From Corallium rubrum (lineage: Eukaryota > Cnidaria > Anthozoa > Scleralcyonacea > Coralliidae), in the NCBI GenBank assembly GCA_964035015.1, contig CAXIUP010000106.1:468419-532418 (forward strand): a DNA stretch of 64,000 bases. The letters run 5' to 3'. The position numbers and the translations under genes are program-made. Shown piece by piece: positions 30,330 through 41,149 of this stretch. How positions within the stretch are numbered: position 1 is the stretch's first letter; every line of letters starts with the position of its first letter. Under the pieces are notes generated by a model. It was not told where the DNA came from and made no database searches. It was given only the letters and a program-made list of their open reading frames with translations.

Positions 30330-30500
30330 CTTGTGATTTAAGTTGTCTTTTTCCAGTTCCTTTGGACGAATAGTGTCCGCCTCGGTTGCACTGGTAATAC
30401 TGCTATTGGACTTGCTTCCAGTTGGCTTGCTAAAAGAACAACATTCTTTCTCTTCTACTGTTTGTTTCCAATCTTCAAATTCTTTATTAAAATTAAACAT
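30330..30500 (-). pseudogene. Probable first exon of the MULE gene
   Basis: An ATG at 30500 starts MFNFNKEFEDWKQTVEEKE, followed by a Ser/Lys-rich stretch to a donor AAG|GTACAG at 30329. It is placed just upstream, on the same strand, of the MULE N-terminal exon. The simple join to the acceptor before 29892 is one base out of phase, so there is either a missed small exon or decay. Assignment is tentative. Confidence 0.4.
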
Positions 30501-30558
30501 ATTGTGAAAAATTTGAGTATAAATACCAGACTATTTCCACTCATCTGTCATTATAGTA

Positions 30559-30722
30559 CAGTGGAACCCCGCCATACCGACCACGCTGTTAATACGACCA
30601 CTGCCTCGTTATTATACGACCATTTTTTTCTGGCCTGAGTACATTCTAAGTAGTGTAATACGATCACCCCGTTATTACGACCACATTGGCCCGACGGTGG
30701 TCGTCTTAACGAGGATCCACTG
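30559..30722. mobile_element. 164-bp pogo/mariner-like MITE
   Basis: The ends CAGTGGAACC and GGATCCACTG are inverted and flanked by TA on both sides (30557-30558, 30723-30724). Internal words repeat the TACGACCA theme in both orientations. A TA duplication and a CAGTGG terminus are typical of Tc1/mariner-pogo elements. There is no coding capacity. Confidence 0.8.
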
Positions 30723-30724
30723 TA

Positions 30725-31476
30725 CGTAATACTGTCTAAAGTTTTTAAAACAAAATAGATAAGACAACAACAAAAAAAACCTTCTGTTTCTGGTCAGCAT
30801 GCGCGTCATCTTTTTCCTTGTGAGTCGACCTTTTTTTTACATTTTTAACAATGTTTGGTTACAAAAGCGCCATCCTCCAGTTCATACCAGAGTATAGTAT
30901 TTGATCGGTCAATTGAAAAGAGTTCAACCATTGTTTCCTATTAAAAGCGCTGATATGTTTGTGGGTACTGATTAAGGCTTTATAATTTATTTCAACCATG
31001 TGTTCATGATTGTTATCGAATATTTATGTATGTTGATATTTTGACATAAATTTTTTACATAAATAAATCAAAACATATACGATGCTACATGTTCAGTTTG
31101 CAATGTGACACATACAGAATACTCACCTTGTCTGTTCAATATAGGTTTGCCTTAAAAAATTGATTTCGATTTTGGATATGTGCCCTGACCAGAAATAGAA
31201 GACTTTTTTCCCCTACATATAATTAGTAGAAATTAGTTGTGTTCTATGACAAATACTGCAATGTGATTGGCTCTCTAGTGTTGTCTATTCGTGGCCAAAA
31301 CCTCTGGCGATAAACCAATGGGCCCGCTTATTTGCAAGGGGGTGCTTATTAACAAAAAGTGGGCTTTAAAAGAAAGTGGGTGCTTATTTGAAGGTGGACG
31401 TTAATTTTAGCATTTACTGCAAGTGAGCAAAATGCACCTATAAACTTAATTTGCAATACTGTACCTGTGTACTTAC
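30725..31476. other. Non-coding stretch between MULE and Ulp1-like genes
   Basis: No coding region is supported. The phrase TTTCTGGTCA...GAC near 30785 and its inverse near 31185 (CCTGACCAGAAATAGAAGAC) suggest the ends of another decayed foldback. Confidence 0.35.
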
Positions 31477-32990
31477 CAGTCATGTTATTAAGGGTGATGG
31501 ACTCTGATTTGAAAACTACATTATGACTTCGTTCAAGATGTTTCTTCAGGTCAGCAGTCCTATGACATTTAAAGTCACAATCATTGCATTGACATTTGCC
31601 AGTAAGAGCAGCTGTCAGTTTTGTATGTTTTGACTGCATGTGTCTCCTGAGTGCAAAATTGATGGTGAAAGAAGAACCACAATGGCAACAATTGAATTAG
31701 ATGTGCTTTTTTTCCGAACTGGATTGTTGGATTTGGGATGTGCCTGAGATAGCTTGATCTCCTTTTTTTCATCTGGTGCTGAACTTGATGTTGTACTCAT
31801 ATCATTCTCACAGTTTTTTCGAAATCTTTTTTTCGAACTGGATTGTTGGATTTGGGATGTTCCTGAGATAGCTTGATCTCCTCTTTGTCATCAGATGCTG
31901 AACTTGATGTTGTACTCGAACCATTCTCACAGTTTTGGGGAATATCTCTATCGATCTGGTTGGTGTTATCAGAATTTTCTTCCTGGTTTTCTCCTTGAAA
32001 ACACTGGGGGATGACGTATGACATCTTCAAAGAGTTCTGTGCGATCCACGAGGCTACCACGATACGGAGATACGTACTAAAACTTGTTAGTCGTTGAAGG
32101 AAAGACATCAGGAAGATGCTCGCTGGCCTGGCCATGCTCTGTTGAGATGTACTTGAAATAACCAGGATGAAGGCATGCAATTGCACCCATGACCATGACA
32201 ACTACACCACAAATATTACAGCATGTTTGAAGTGGATAAAACCCTGCACATGTCTCTCCGCAATGATGGATACCAGAAGAGGATGAAACAGGATCATAAC
32301 AAGCCACGATGGAATAATTTGTAACATCATCATTGCTAGAAATAGCCTTGATATACTTATTAGCTTGATATACTTAAGACCTTTAGGGTAATGCCATGCC
32401 AGCGAATCACCATAGATTATCTTTTTCTCTATAGTGTCAATACAACACATTGTCCAGTGACATCCTGGGGTGTGATCTGTTCCAAAGAAGGTATCACCTG
32501 TATGTGAACGCCCAACATTGATCCAGAATGGCACTTTGCTTGGTAAAATACCACCAGAAGAAAATCTGCGTAAAGTTTTTGGGTCTCTATTCAGAATACC
32601 ATTCAGAAATACACAATGTGTCAGTTTGGGATTCATTGTGCTTTTTCATCAGCCAAAGCATGTGGTCATCAGACAGCCATCGATTGCCACAAATCTTTGC
32701 TAACTCCACAGCAGACATTCCTTGTCTGGGGGATGTTCAACCACTGTTCTTGGCTTAACATAATTTCTAGAAAACCAGGCAATTTCTTCTTCCACAGCAG
32801 TCTTTATTCTTTTTGCTTCATGGATCTTCAGCATGTTTTGGATGGTAACAAGATCAACTTTCCCTGATGGTGTGTCGACAAAACATGACTGGTGTTTATT
32901 AATTTGGCGCATTTCTTCTTTCCACTCGTAGAGTTGGTTTTCAGGGGGCAGTGAGTGCAGGCTGAATGGATTTATTATATCATTTGGTGG
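31477..32990 (-). pseudogene. Ulp1-like (C48) protease with C2H2 finger, degraded or multi-exon
   Basis: Minus-strand blocks read FSLHSLPPENQLYEW and FSRNYVKPRTVVEHPPD (32990-32730), ELAKICGNRWLSDDHMLWL in another frame, and PFWINVGRSHTGDTFFGTDH. The protease core is GCHWTMCCIDTIEKKI, then YGDSLAWHYPKGL and FYPLQTC with NICGVVVMVM, giving the expected His, Asp and Cys of Ulp1-type SUMO proteases. Downstream come Ser-rich repeats and a C2H2-like finger CNDCDFKCHRTADLKKHLERSH, ending at a donor (GACTG|GTAAGT, 31477). Frames change repeatedly, so it is a pseudogene or has several small introns. Such proteases often occur in invertebrate transposon-linked genes. Confidence 0.55.
31704..31936. repeat. 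Tandem duplication of about 115 bp
   Basis: Two adjacent copies with period about 119 share GAACTGGATTGTTGGATTTG and GAACTTGATGTTGTACTC with a few differences. The minus-strand translation repeats the phrase EEIKLSQEHPKSNNPVRKK. It lies between the protease and the finger. Confidence 0.85.
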
Positions 32991-33249
32991 AACTGTGCAT
33001 TTTAGAACCTTTGTTGATTTCAGGTGTTTTACTTTTGGTAGTCAAAAATCTAATACTTTGACTAAAAATTTGACTACTTGTCGTAGTCAAAAATCTCATG
33101 GTATTTTAGAAGGGTTTTTTTCCTTAGTAAAAATAAATCCTGTGCCAAAACAAACAAAGTACCGTATATGGGCAAAATCAATTTTTCTTTTTTGACAATA
33201 TATACGGATATAAAAGAACAAAAAAAATTATTTATTTATTTTTTCAAAA

Positions 33250-33557
33250 ATGTCGAACACTCAACAGGTAGAAGATATTATGAGAGATATTAGTGAAAAC
33301 CCCATCGACATGTCATTCTTAATTAAAATTAACGAGAGAAGACTGAAGAAAGAAGAAGAACGAGTTGTGAAGGCTGAAGAAGAACGTATGAAGAAAGAAG
33401 AAGAAGAACGAGTTGCGAAGGCTGAAGAAGAACAGTTGAAGAAAGAAGAATGAGTTGCGAAGGTTGAAGAAGAACGGTTGAAGAAAGAAGAAGAAGAACG
33501 CTTGAAGAAAGAAAAAGAAGCGAAGGTGGAAGTGGAGAGGGAAAAAACGACTTGATA
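33250..33557 (+). pseudogene. Lys/Glu coiled-coil repeat protein of the AT-rich virus-like block
   Basis: The frame starts MSNTQQVEDIMRDISENPID and passes into repeats of the type RxKKEEEERVAKAEEE, an uninterrupted charged coiled coil. A TGA at 33451-33453 breaks it, and the same frame continues to about 33557. The DNA is built of GAAGAA repeats, so length change and mutation are expected. It opens a plus-strand series of small AT-rich genes. No family is recognised beyond the coil. Confidence 0.45.
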
Positions 33558-33575
33558 ACTTCTATCTTTGACACA

Positions 33576-34139
33576 ATGGATGTAGATTATGGTACTATAT
33601 CCCCGTTACCCGAATCTGTTGAAGATTATGCCCATGTATTTATGCAACCCATCACCTTCGCTACCACCACCACCATGCAACAACCTTTACCTGATTTAGC
33701 CTTCAACTACACAGCACCTGAATTCCCACATCCACAGCACCCTCCTTTATTACATTTATCCGAGAACTATCCATATATTGCGCAGAAAGTGGTACGTCCT
33801 ATAGACCTGACTCTAAATTTACAGATTTTAAATTAGTTAGCCTTACACCACCTAAAGGTAAGGGAAAAGATATAGAATATTTAAAACAGTGCTACCGACA
33901 TGTAGATACCCACGATATAGATGAAGACCGTACCGAAGAAGAAACAATTAATATAGATGTGAATAAGAAAAAAGATAAGAACTTTAAAAAATTTTTGTAT
34001 TTAAGAAACAAAGACGTAATAATACAATCCTATCCAATACTTAATAGACTTAACGAGGACATAGTAGTGTCGGCGGAGAATAAATTTAGGGAAATCAGAC
34101 ATGTATTTAGTAGTAAAAAAAAGCGCTTGTTAAGTTAAA
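33576..34139 (+). pseudogene. Hypothetical protein of the AT-rich block, frameshifted
   Basis: The ATG at 33576 starts MDVDYGTISPLPESVEDYAH, followed by a Thr/Pro-rich section (APEFPHPQHPPLLHL). Near 33800 the frame changes; a second frame with KFTDFKLVSLTPPKGKG and KKKDKNFKKFLYLRNKD runs to about 34139. It is probably one gene of about 185 codons. Nothing in it points to a known family. Confidence 0.4.
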
Positions 34140-34316
34140 TAATGTGAAAGAAAAATTACATTCTTTAGAATTGATTGCGGCAAGATATATAAGTGAGAAT
34201 AGGAAGTGTGATAAAAAGAAATAATGTTTGTTTTTTTTTGAAAGGGTAATAAATTTTATAAATTAAATGAACGAGTGTGGTGGTAGTAGTAAAAGAAGAA
34301 TTTTATAATAGATGAA

Positions 34317-34533
34317 ATGAATAAAAACGGCGTTGAGACGGTTGGGGATGTCTTTAAAAAAAATCGTTGATTTTGTAGCTGAACAAAGAAACCTTTATGA
34401 AAATATAAAACTTAACATTTTGAAGAATCAATTGGAGCAGGTTTACGAAAAAAATCAACGATACAGTGTGGGGGGTATCATCGCATTTTATTCTCTAATT
34501 ATCGTATACTTTGAAGGGTTGGAAAAAGAATAA
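34317..34533 (+). pseudogene. Small hypothetical protein with hydrophobic end
   Basis: An ATG at 34317 and a second frame from about 34333 overlap. The latter reads KKIVDFVAEQRNLYENIKLN and then IIAFYSLIIVYFEGL, a possible membrane segment. The pair looks like one short gene shifted at an A run. It lies in the same plus-strand series, 50 bases before the Fic gene. Confidence 0.35.
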
Positions 34534-34583
34534 TAATTTTTGATTACGCATCTCACAAGATTAACGTGTCACCATCTTAAGAA

Positions 34584-35169
34584 ATGAATAGAGAGGCTTT
34601 TGAACATCATTTAAAAATTAAAATATTTTCGTATGATGTAATAGTTATGGAGGAGAAGATGGGGGTTGATTTTTGGTATATTTGTGGAAAATATGTGAAG
34701 GCGATGAATGATTTTTTCTGCTCAAAACAAGCACAACGAGATGAAAATAAGCGAAATATGTATTTATTTACATAAACGTTGCATGAAAAATTACAACGGT
34801 GGTGAATATTCAAAAAAATACAGAATTGTAGGAAATCATTACCCACCTTTTCCTGACTATATTGATATATACGTGAATTTATTAGATGAATATTATTATA
34901 GGATTAAAGATGATATGGACTTGGTCGCTACACTTATGTATTTTATATTGCAATATATACATCCGTTTTCTGACGGTAATGGACGCGTAGGAAAAGCTTT
35001 ACACGCTATATTGAGTGATAATTTATCATGTAAAGTAACATCTTTTGAACAACACACGTTGTTATGTAAGGAACTAGAATTATTACAAAATAAAGAAGAA
35101 CTGCGTATTTTTGAAGATAGAAAATCTCACATACAAGTATTTAATAAATTGAAAAATATGTTAGAATAA
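34584..35169 (+). pseudogene. Fic-domain protein, frameshifted N-terminal part
   Basis: The C-terminal part contains the Fic signature HPFSDGNGRVGK near 34965, with helices before it (YYYRIKDDMDLVATLMYFI) and after it. Fic enzymes usually transfer AMP or other groups from nucleotides to proteins, with the motif His as catalytic base. His, Asp, Asn and Arg are all present. The start MNREAFEHHLKIKIFSYD is in a different frame; the shift is near 34720. The tail ends EDRKSHIQVFNKLKNMLE. It sits in AT-rich DNA with other virus-like genes. A near-identical piece, lacking the first part, lies at 46100. Confidence 0.78.
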
Positions 35170-35831
35170 ATATAAATAATTAAGAAAAGCGTTAGAAACA
35201 AACATGTATGGAAAGAAGCCGGTAATAAAATCACCTAACATATCGATTTCCCTACATGTTATAACCCTTATCACATGTTTATTACTTGTGTTTGACTCAC
35301 AAAAGAACAAATGGTTTTCCTCAGTTTTGGTTAATGAGATAAGGGATTCTAAAAGAGTTGTTATTTTTTTTTTACTCGACGTACTTCTTTTTTTCCTATA
35401 TGCTCATAATCAAATATTTCAAACTGAAAAGTATCTTTATCTATACTATTATTTTTTTTACAATTTTTAAAACAACATTCAGTGAAATTTACTTTCTCAA
35501 CTAATTTAGGAACGTTGAAGATGTGTGATTTTTTCCGTATCATTCCTCTGGGGTTGTGGTCTTCACAAAAACATATAAAGCAGCACGCTAAATTGAATAA
35601 TATTCGCGCGCTTATTTTCCCAACCACACACTTGAGGGATTGATGAAAAAAATTTGGCGATATAGTATATAAATAAACCGCTATACCAACGCCTTTATCA
35701 CCATATTTTTTACGAAGATCCGAAAATAACGTGTATAATGAAGCGCTGTTAGACCAGCAAGATTTATATAGGTTAGCACTGTGCGGGAGGTATATTTCAT
35801 TTTTAGCTATAAAACACACTCTATGGTAAAC
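34894..35831. repeat. 938-bp block, copy 1 of 2 (Fic C-terminus and minus gene)
   Basis: This stretch recurs in the same orientation at 46100-47038 with about six differences by eye, including one in a poly-T run. It contains the Fic core and the whole minus-strand gene ending at 35361. Confidence 0.93.
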
Positions 35832-35834
35832 CAT
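35361..35834 (-). CDS. Hypothetical Cys-rich protein of the AT-rich block
   Basis: The frame is intact: about 157 codons, starting MVYHRVCFIAKNEIYLPHSA. It includes LYTLFSDLRKKYGDKGVGIA, a KCVVGKISARILFN block, CCFICFCEDHNPRGMIRKK and a basic tail. Several Cys could bind metal. The CVVGK...C..C..H pattern has some likeness to the N-terminal zinc region seen before MULE and related transposases, but this is weak. It faces the Fic gene tail to tail and is duplicated with it. Confidence 0.5.
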   Translation of the reverse strand: MVYHRVCFIAKNEIYLPHSANLYKSCWSNSASLYTLFSDLRKKYGDKGVGIAVYLYTISPNFFHQSLKCVVGKISARILFNLACCFICFCEDHNPRGMIRKKSHIFNVPKLVEKVNFTECCFKNCKKNNSIDKDTFQFEIFDYEHIGKKEVRRVKKK

Positions 35835-37555
35835 TTGACTTTTAAGGGCGGGGGTGGGTGATTTCAGAAAAAAATATCCTGCAAGGTGTTTGGGACGAGA
35901 AAAATAGCATGCAATGAATCACATAGGGGGGGGGGGGGGAATCCTACATCAAGTTTGGGCAAGAAAAAAATTGCATCACTTCTCAAAAAAAAAAAGTTTA
36001 ACGTTTATAGTTTATCATTTTAAAAAGTAAACATGTAGGATGGTCTCGCTACATTCATCTCTTAAACGATAAACTGCACTATAAAAACTGTTGTTTCGTT
36101 TAAATTTATCTATTAAATTTATCTTATATTTTTTAGTAGTTACAGTAAGTTTGTTTTGGCTCAATGCAGTTGTTGGCAGGACCGTACATCCTCGTTCCCA
36201 GGACCCTATCGAGGGGGTTTGAGATGCCGGTACACCGGTTTGGGCGACCAAACCGAGGTGCCCAAAAAATATTAACTATGGCTACAATCTGAGGGTTTTT
36301 CCCAAAACATACCCTACAAGAATTTAAAAATCACTGCACCCCTCAGAATGTTAAAAATCGCATCTCAGAATGCAGGATGGCTTTTCTGAGACTCTAAATT
36401 TCAAAACTTTCCAGGGGGGGATTTTACCCCTGATCCCCTTAGAGAGTGCCCGCGCCTTCAGCGCTGACTGGTGTGCCCAAATAATCTCTGGATATAGCAC
36501 TGTTCAGAACTACTCTCCTTACGATTAATATATAGAACGATGTCTAAAACAATTTAATTGTGTCCAGATCAGATGTTTTATCCATGTGCCCCACACAAAT
36601 AAAACATCTGTAACCAGTGTCTGATACATGTGTCGCTTTTCAGATGCATGGAATTTCCGGTAAATGTAAAAAAACTATTCCAATGTATAATTTCGAGCTT
36701 CGGCGAAAATATACTATCATCGTATAAAATTACGACACACGTTACTTTCGTCTGCTAGACTTGCACGTTTAAATGCACCGTATAAACAGGGCCTATTTAA
36801 TAAAAGTCTGAAGAATTGCTTATTTACCGTATCACTGGTGGATAAAAGCTAAACTAAAATGCTCAAAAAAAAGATCTTGTCGAAGATAAAATGGTGAAAA
36901 AAATTTCACACAGTTGCGTACTGGGAAAAAAATATTCTTCAGCAATATGGGTACCGAAAAAAATGTCATGCCCAAACCAGATCACCCAACCGCCCCCCCC
37001 CCTCCTCCCCCCCCCCCAAAAAAAAAGTCAAATGGTCGGCCTCTAACATCCCGACGGCAAAAATTTCACAAATCGAAATTCTTGTCGGCTACATATAGCT
37101 CGGCAAAGGGACTGCCACGAGTTAACTAACACATAGTAGCCCAAGTGGAACGTCCAAAAAAGTGTGCTCCCTCCCTTCGGTCGGCAGCAATTATTATTGT
37201 AACAATTAAAAATCCATTAAAAATTAAGGCGCAAATTAAAATAAAAACTAAATATGCATAGTTAGTGTAAAATCTTCACAGATTTTATGAACATCAAAAT
37301 CACCAACATTAATCTATTTGGGATTATCTTGTTTTTCATAGAATTTCCATCTTCGTTTGCGTACTTACTTTAAGAGCGTAATCTCTCGTCCCTGCCTTGC
37401 CTCCTTTCTTTTTAAGTAATTCAATTCTTTTCTGGTCTAAAATAATAACTCTCCATCATTATGTGTTAAATAATTGGTGGTAAACGGCTGTCTGTGGGCT
37501 TGCGCATCGGATCAGAGCTAGAAACTTTGTATGGTCAAGCTACGATATCTCAAAA
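35835..37555. other. Non-coding DNA with homopolymer tracts
   Basis: I see no supported gene. There is a G run near 35926-35938, C runs near 36992-37017, and phrases such as GGGCGACCAAACCGAGGTGC (near 36242) that look like fragments of dispersed repeats. Confidence 0.4.
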
Positions 37556-37860
37556 ATGAACTCGGCGATCGCAGCGATCGTAGCGTAGCGATCATATGAA
37601 AACCATTGACGCAACGATCGCCGCCATCGCGAAACGGTGATTTTGCAATCTCAGCGATCTTGGCAATCAGTATGCATCCCGCAAACAATGGCCGTCATCA
37701 GCCATGGGCCACAGCGGACATTAAAACAATGGCCGCCATCAGCCATGGCCAAGATCAGCAATCATGTGGAACGCGAAACGATTGTTGATCGCTGCGATCC
37801 TTGTGCTCGCCGCGTTAATTTTTGAGCGATCTTAGCGATTATATGGAAACCACGCTTCAG
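37556..37860. repeat. GCGATC-rich dispersed-repeat patch
   Basis: GCGATC, CGATCG and AGCGATC words occur about a dozen times in 300 bp, beginning CGGCGATCGCAGCGATCGTA and ending TTTTGAGCGATCTTAGCGAT followed by TATGGAAACCACGCTT. The outer words (GATCATATGAAAACC and GATTATATGGAAACC) repeat directly. This looks like a short non-coding interspersed repeat with internal duplication. Confidence 0.55.
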
Positions 37861-38968
37861 TGAACCTGGATAATCCAACGAGAATAACGAAAAACCTCAT
37901 TAACTGCACAACTCATGGAGTCGTCCAGACACTACACTCGTACAAACTCGCTTACCTATTGGTTAAGACGACAAATTATTGTCAATTCCATCAAGACTTA
38001 ACAAATTAATAATTTGTCGTCCCAATCAATAGGCAATCGATCTTAGATAAACGGTGACTGCATAACTCGTCAAGTCTAGTCGTCAAGGAGTGACGCATAT
38101 TGATTGCATGATTAACTGATTCATATTTATACGTCTGCGAACTACTAGTCAAACCGTACGTGTGTCACTTGTTAGGCCACAAGTCGCATTGTGTCAATTT
38201 ATTTTCAGTAAATATTTTTGTATGTTATTAGCTACTAATCTAAAAGATAATAAAGAAAATGACCATTTTTCACTTTTTTGTCATCAATCTACATCCAACT
38301 CGAAGAGAATGAGAAGCCATCCAAATAATTTTAATTAATTATTTGCATACGTCCTAATTTATCCAAAAAATAATTACGCCAAATTCAAAATAAACAAAAT
38401 TGTGCATCTCGCCATGTCCTTTAAGGTTTTGAGGATTTCAAGTCCATTTTATCAAGATTTTAATAAATTTATATTTGTCACATGACCATGCAAAGCCTGA
38501 AATTGAAATTTACAATGTCAATCATCAACTTTATGAGCCTGCTTGAACTTAGGGTGATAATCTAGGCGAAGGAAAAATAAAAAATAAACATTACTTCTTT
38601 CAAGGCTTGACTTATTTCTTTATTTAATTGCTCCTCGGAGTATACGGGCACGTTCTGAAAAATAAAGAAACCATTTATTATAAAACAAAATCTCTATCTC
38701 AAGACCCGGGAAGAGCAAACTTTGGGACGCCGGGAAGAGACATGTGTTTGCCGTTTGGAGTTTATTACTCGGGCTACCTATGGTAGAACGAGTCTTGGTT
38801 TCGGCTCCGTTGTTGTTGTTTTCGCCACACAAAAAGCAATTATTGCATCATCCCGTCAGGCCTTGCGAAACTGTAAAGGCAGTTCTTTTGCCTTTGATTT
38901 GTTTTCCGACGGTATTGGTGAAATTGATCACGACAGTATCTTTATATTTTTGCATATTATTTATGTGC
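37861..38968. other. AT-rich non-coding stretch
   Basis: No gene is supported. ACTCGTACAAACTCGCTTACC and inverted TTGTCGTC words near 37940-38030 suggest a small decayed foldback. The 38620-38950 part is open in both directions but shows no domain. Confidence 0.35.
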
Positions 38969-38969
38969 T

Positions 38970-38970
<1 letters not shown>

Positions 38971-39022
<52 letters not shown>
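38971..39022. repeat. (AAT)n microsatellite at LINE 3' end
   Basis: An uninterrupted AAT tract of about 50 bp. On the minus strand it follows the RT gene at 39350 and could be that LINE's simple-repeat tail. Confidence 0.9.
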
Positions 39023-39023
<1 letters not shown>

Positions 39024-40613
39024 GAAACTTTATTGAAATACTTTATATATATACAATTATAAATCTCACTAATTAAGGTAATTTATAATTGACTACTTGA
39101 ACCTATTTATTGTTTACAACTATGTCTGAGAAAAATTTGAATTTAAAATGTATCTTCAAATGTTCATTAAGTCTGGATTTGTCCAATCCTTGTTTCTACA
39201 ACAAAATATATAGTATGTTGTTCTAATGGCGATAGACATTTTCTTAATACAAAAATTTTGGTGTTTTTTATCAAGACCTAGATCGTTTAACATCTCCAAA
39301 AAGGTACGACATTCTGTTGAGAAAACACCTAAGGAACTGATTGACAAATTTACAAATTTGACAGTTTTAAAATGTTCCTTTTGCTGTGATACGTTTCACC
39401 AGTTATAATCGATGGGCTCTTATATCCAGGAAGATCAACGAAGAGATTAGAGTTGATGACAGGTTGTAGTGTTTTTGCAATAAAGTTGAGAACAGAGTCA
39501 TGTCTCCATGTAAATCGTGGAAGGTACGATTGGCATCCAGCAACTACATGTAGGAGTGTTTCAGGGTTTAAGCAGAAGGAGCAATCAGAGTTCCACATTA
39601 TTCCCCATTTAGTAAGGTTTTTGCGGGTGGGAAGGGAGTTATTGATGTAACGGATGGTAAAGTTGTAAATGTTCTTTGGTAAGTTTGATTGAGATTTAGA
39701 CCATATGCTGTTTAGTTTCGACAGTGAGAACTTGATGACGTTAGAGAAGAAGGAGCCTTGGAGAACCAGATGATTCTGAAGTTTGTTCTCTTGTCCGGAG
39801 TTGAAACTTTTAAGAACTTCCTTTGTCGAGGTGTAAACGTCATATTGAATGTTTGTATGGTCACATGTTGATTTCCAGAGATCTTTTATGGAATCATTTG
39901 GAGAGTTTCTTAAGGCGTTACGAAGAACTGTTTGGCACTGAGTAAACTTGATAGATGGAGGGTAGATATTTAGACCAAACTTATTACTGGTAAGATGTAC
40001 ATTACTTAAAGTTCCTGATACAGGTATTTCAAGCCAATTGCGTATGTATTTGTTAACTTTTGAATCCATGTTTTCAGAGACCCAGGTTTTTGATAAGGTA
40101 GCAACAGTAAAATGCCAGGAGAATTTGGATAAGAGGTAACGACTATAAAGTAGAAGTTTGTTTTTCGGGTGTAGAGGTTTAAGATCAATTTCAGGCATAA
40201 CATCTTCAAGGAGAGTGATTAGCTCTTGTTTGTGCTCTTTGTTGGACATACTGAAGTCAAAGTATTTTCCTAAGTATCGGAACGAGTCTCCAATTTTAGT
40301 GGCAGGTATCAATTTATTGTTAATCAGAAGTTTTGGTAAATATTGAATTGATTTTGTTTGACTTTTCTTAATACCAAATGTACTACACTTATCAACTCTA
40401 ACAATCATGTTGGACCATTGACACCAGATCGAGAAACGATTTAAAAGATGTTGATTTTCTGAATCTTGACCGCTTATTACCGCAGCACCATCAGCAAACT
40501 GGAACCAATGGATTGGGTTTAAAAATTTTGTGATGAAACCAAATTGCCGGTATTTATCAGCTAAGACAGTCTCCTTGAAGCACTCCGCGGCCAACAGTTA
40601 TGAATGGAGTAGA

Positions 40614-40614
<1 letters not shown>
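39023..40614 (-). mobile_element. 5'-truncated non-LTR retrotransposon (RT C-terminal part)
   Basis: An open minus-strand frame (40594-39350, about 414 codons) begins inside the reverse transcriptase. The catalytic box reads FQFADGAAVISG, where FADD is expected, so one catalytic Asp is Gly. SIWCQWSNMIVRVDKC and the thumb (YLGKYFDFSMSN, LLYSRYLLSKFSWHF) follow, and then a CCHC-like knuckle (CSFCLNPETLLHVVAGC) near the end. The knuckle and style fit R2/NeSL-type or related LINEs. The fingers of the RT and all upstream domains are missing. AAT microsatellites bound it on both sides. Confidence 0.75.
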
Positions 40615-40659
<45 letters not shown>

Positions 40660-40660
40660 T
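40615..40660. repeat. (AAT)n microsatellite
   Basis: An AAT tract in the same phase as the one at 38971. Together they bracket the RT fragment. Confidence 0.9.
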
Positions 40661-41149
40661 TTAGTAGGGTACCTACATCACCAGAGGTGTTTTTCAATAG
40701 GCCCCGGCAAATAGATAAAAATTACAAAACTAATTTTGAAAATACATAGTAAAAGTTAATGTAAAGTAAAAGTTAATGTAAAGTACAATTAAAATTTAAA
40801 AAATAACTTAAAGTTTCCGCTTAAAAGATAAAAGAGAGTCAGAGTTTCAGATAGCGACGTTAATTGCGTTCCATTCTTTAGTCCTTGAAAAACAAATCTT
40901 TGTTTCCCCCATTTAGTTCTGGGTTTCGGTGAAGTACTCGGCAGAAAGAAACATTGAGTTTGTTGAACAACACGTGACCATGATTTGACCAATAGGATTT
41001 CATCTTTGGCAAACGAAAGTCTTTGGTATATAACAATTTAGCTTATTCCCCACAAGGCCACGAAAACAACTGGAGTACTTTCCGAATAGCTGGCGATCAA
41101 TGGCGGTCTTCTCGACTATATAGCGATCGCATCGAATATCTGGCGATGG

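Noticed and set aside
34584-35169. Bacterial contamination carrying Fic
   Set aside because: A near-identical copy is embedded in BEL/Pao retrotransposon sequence within the same contig, and the flanks are eukaryotic transposons.
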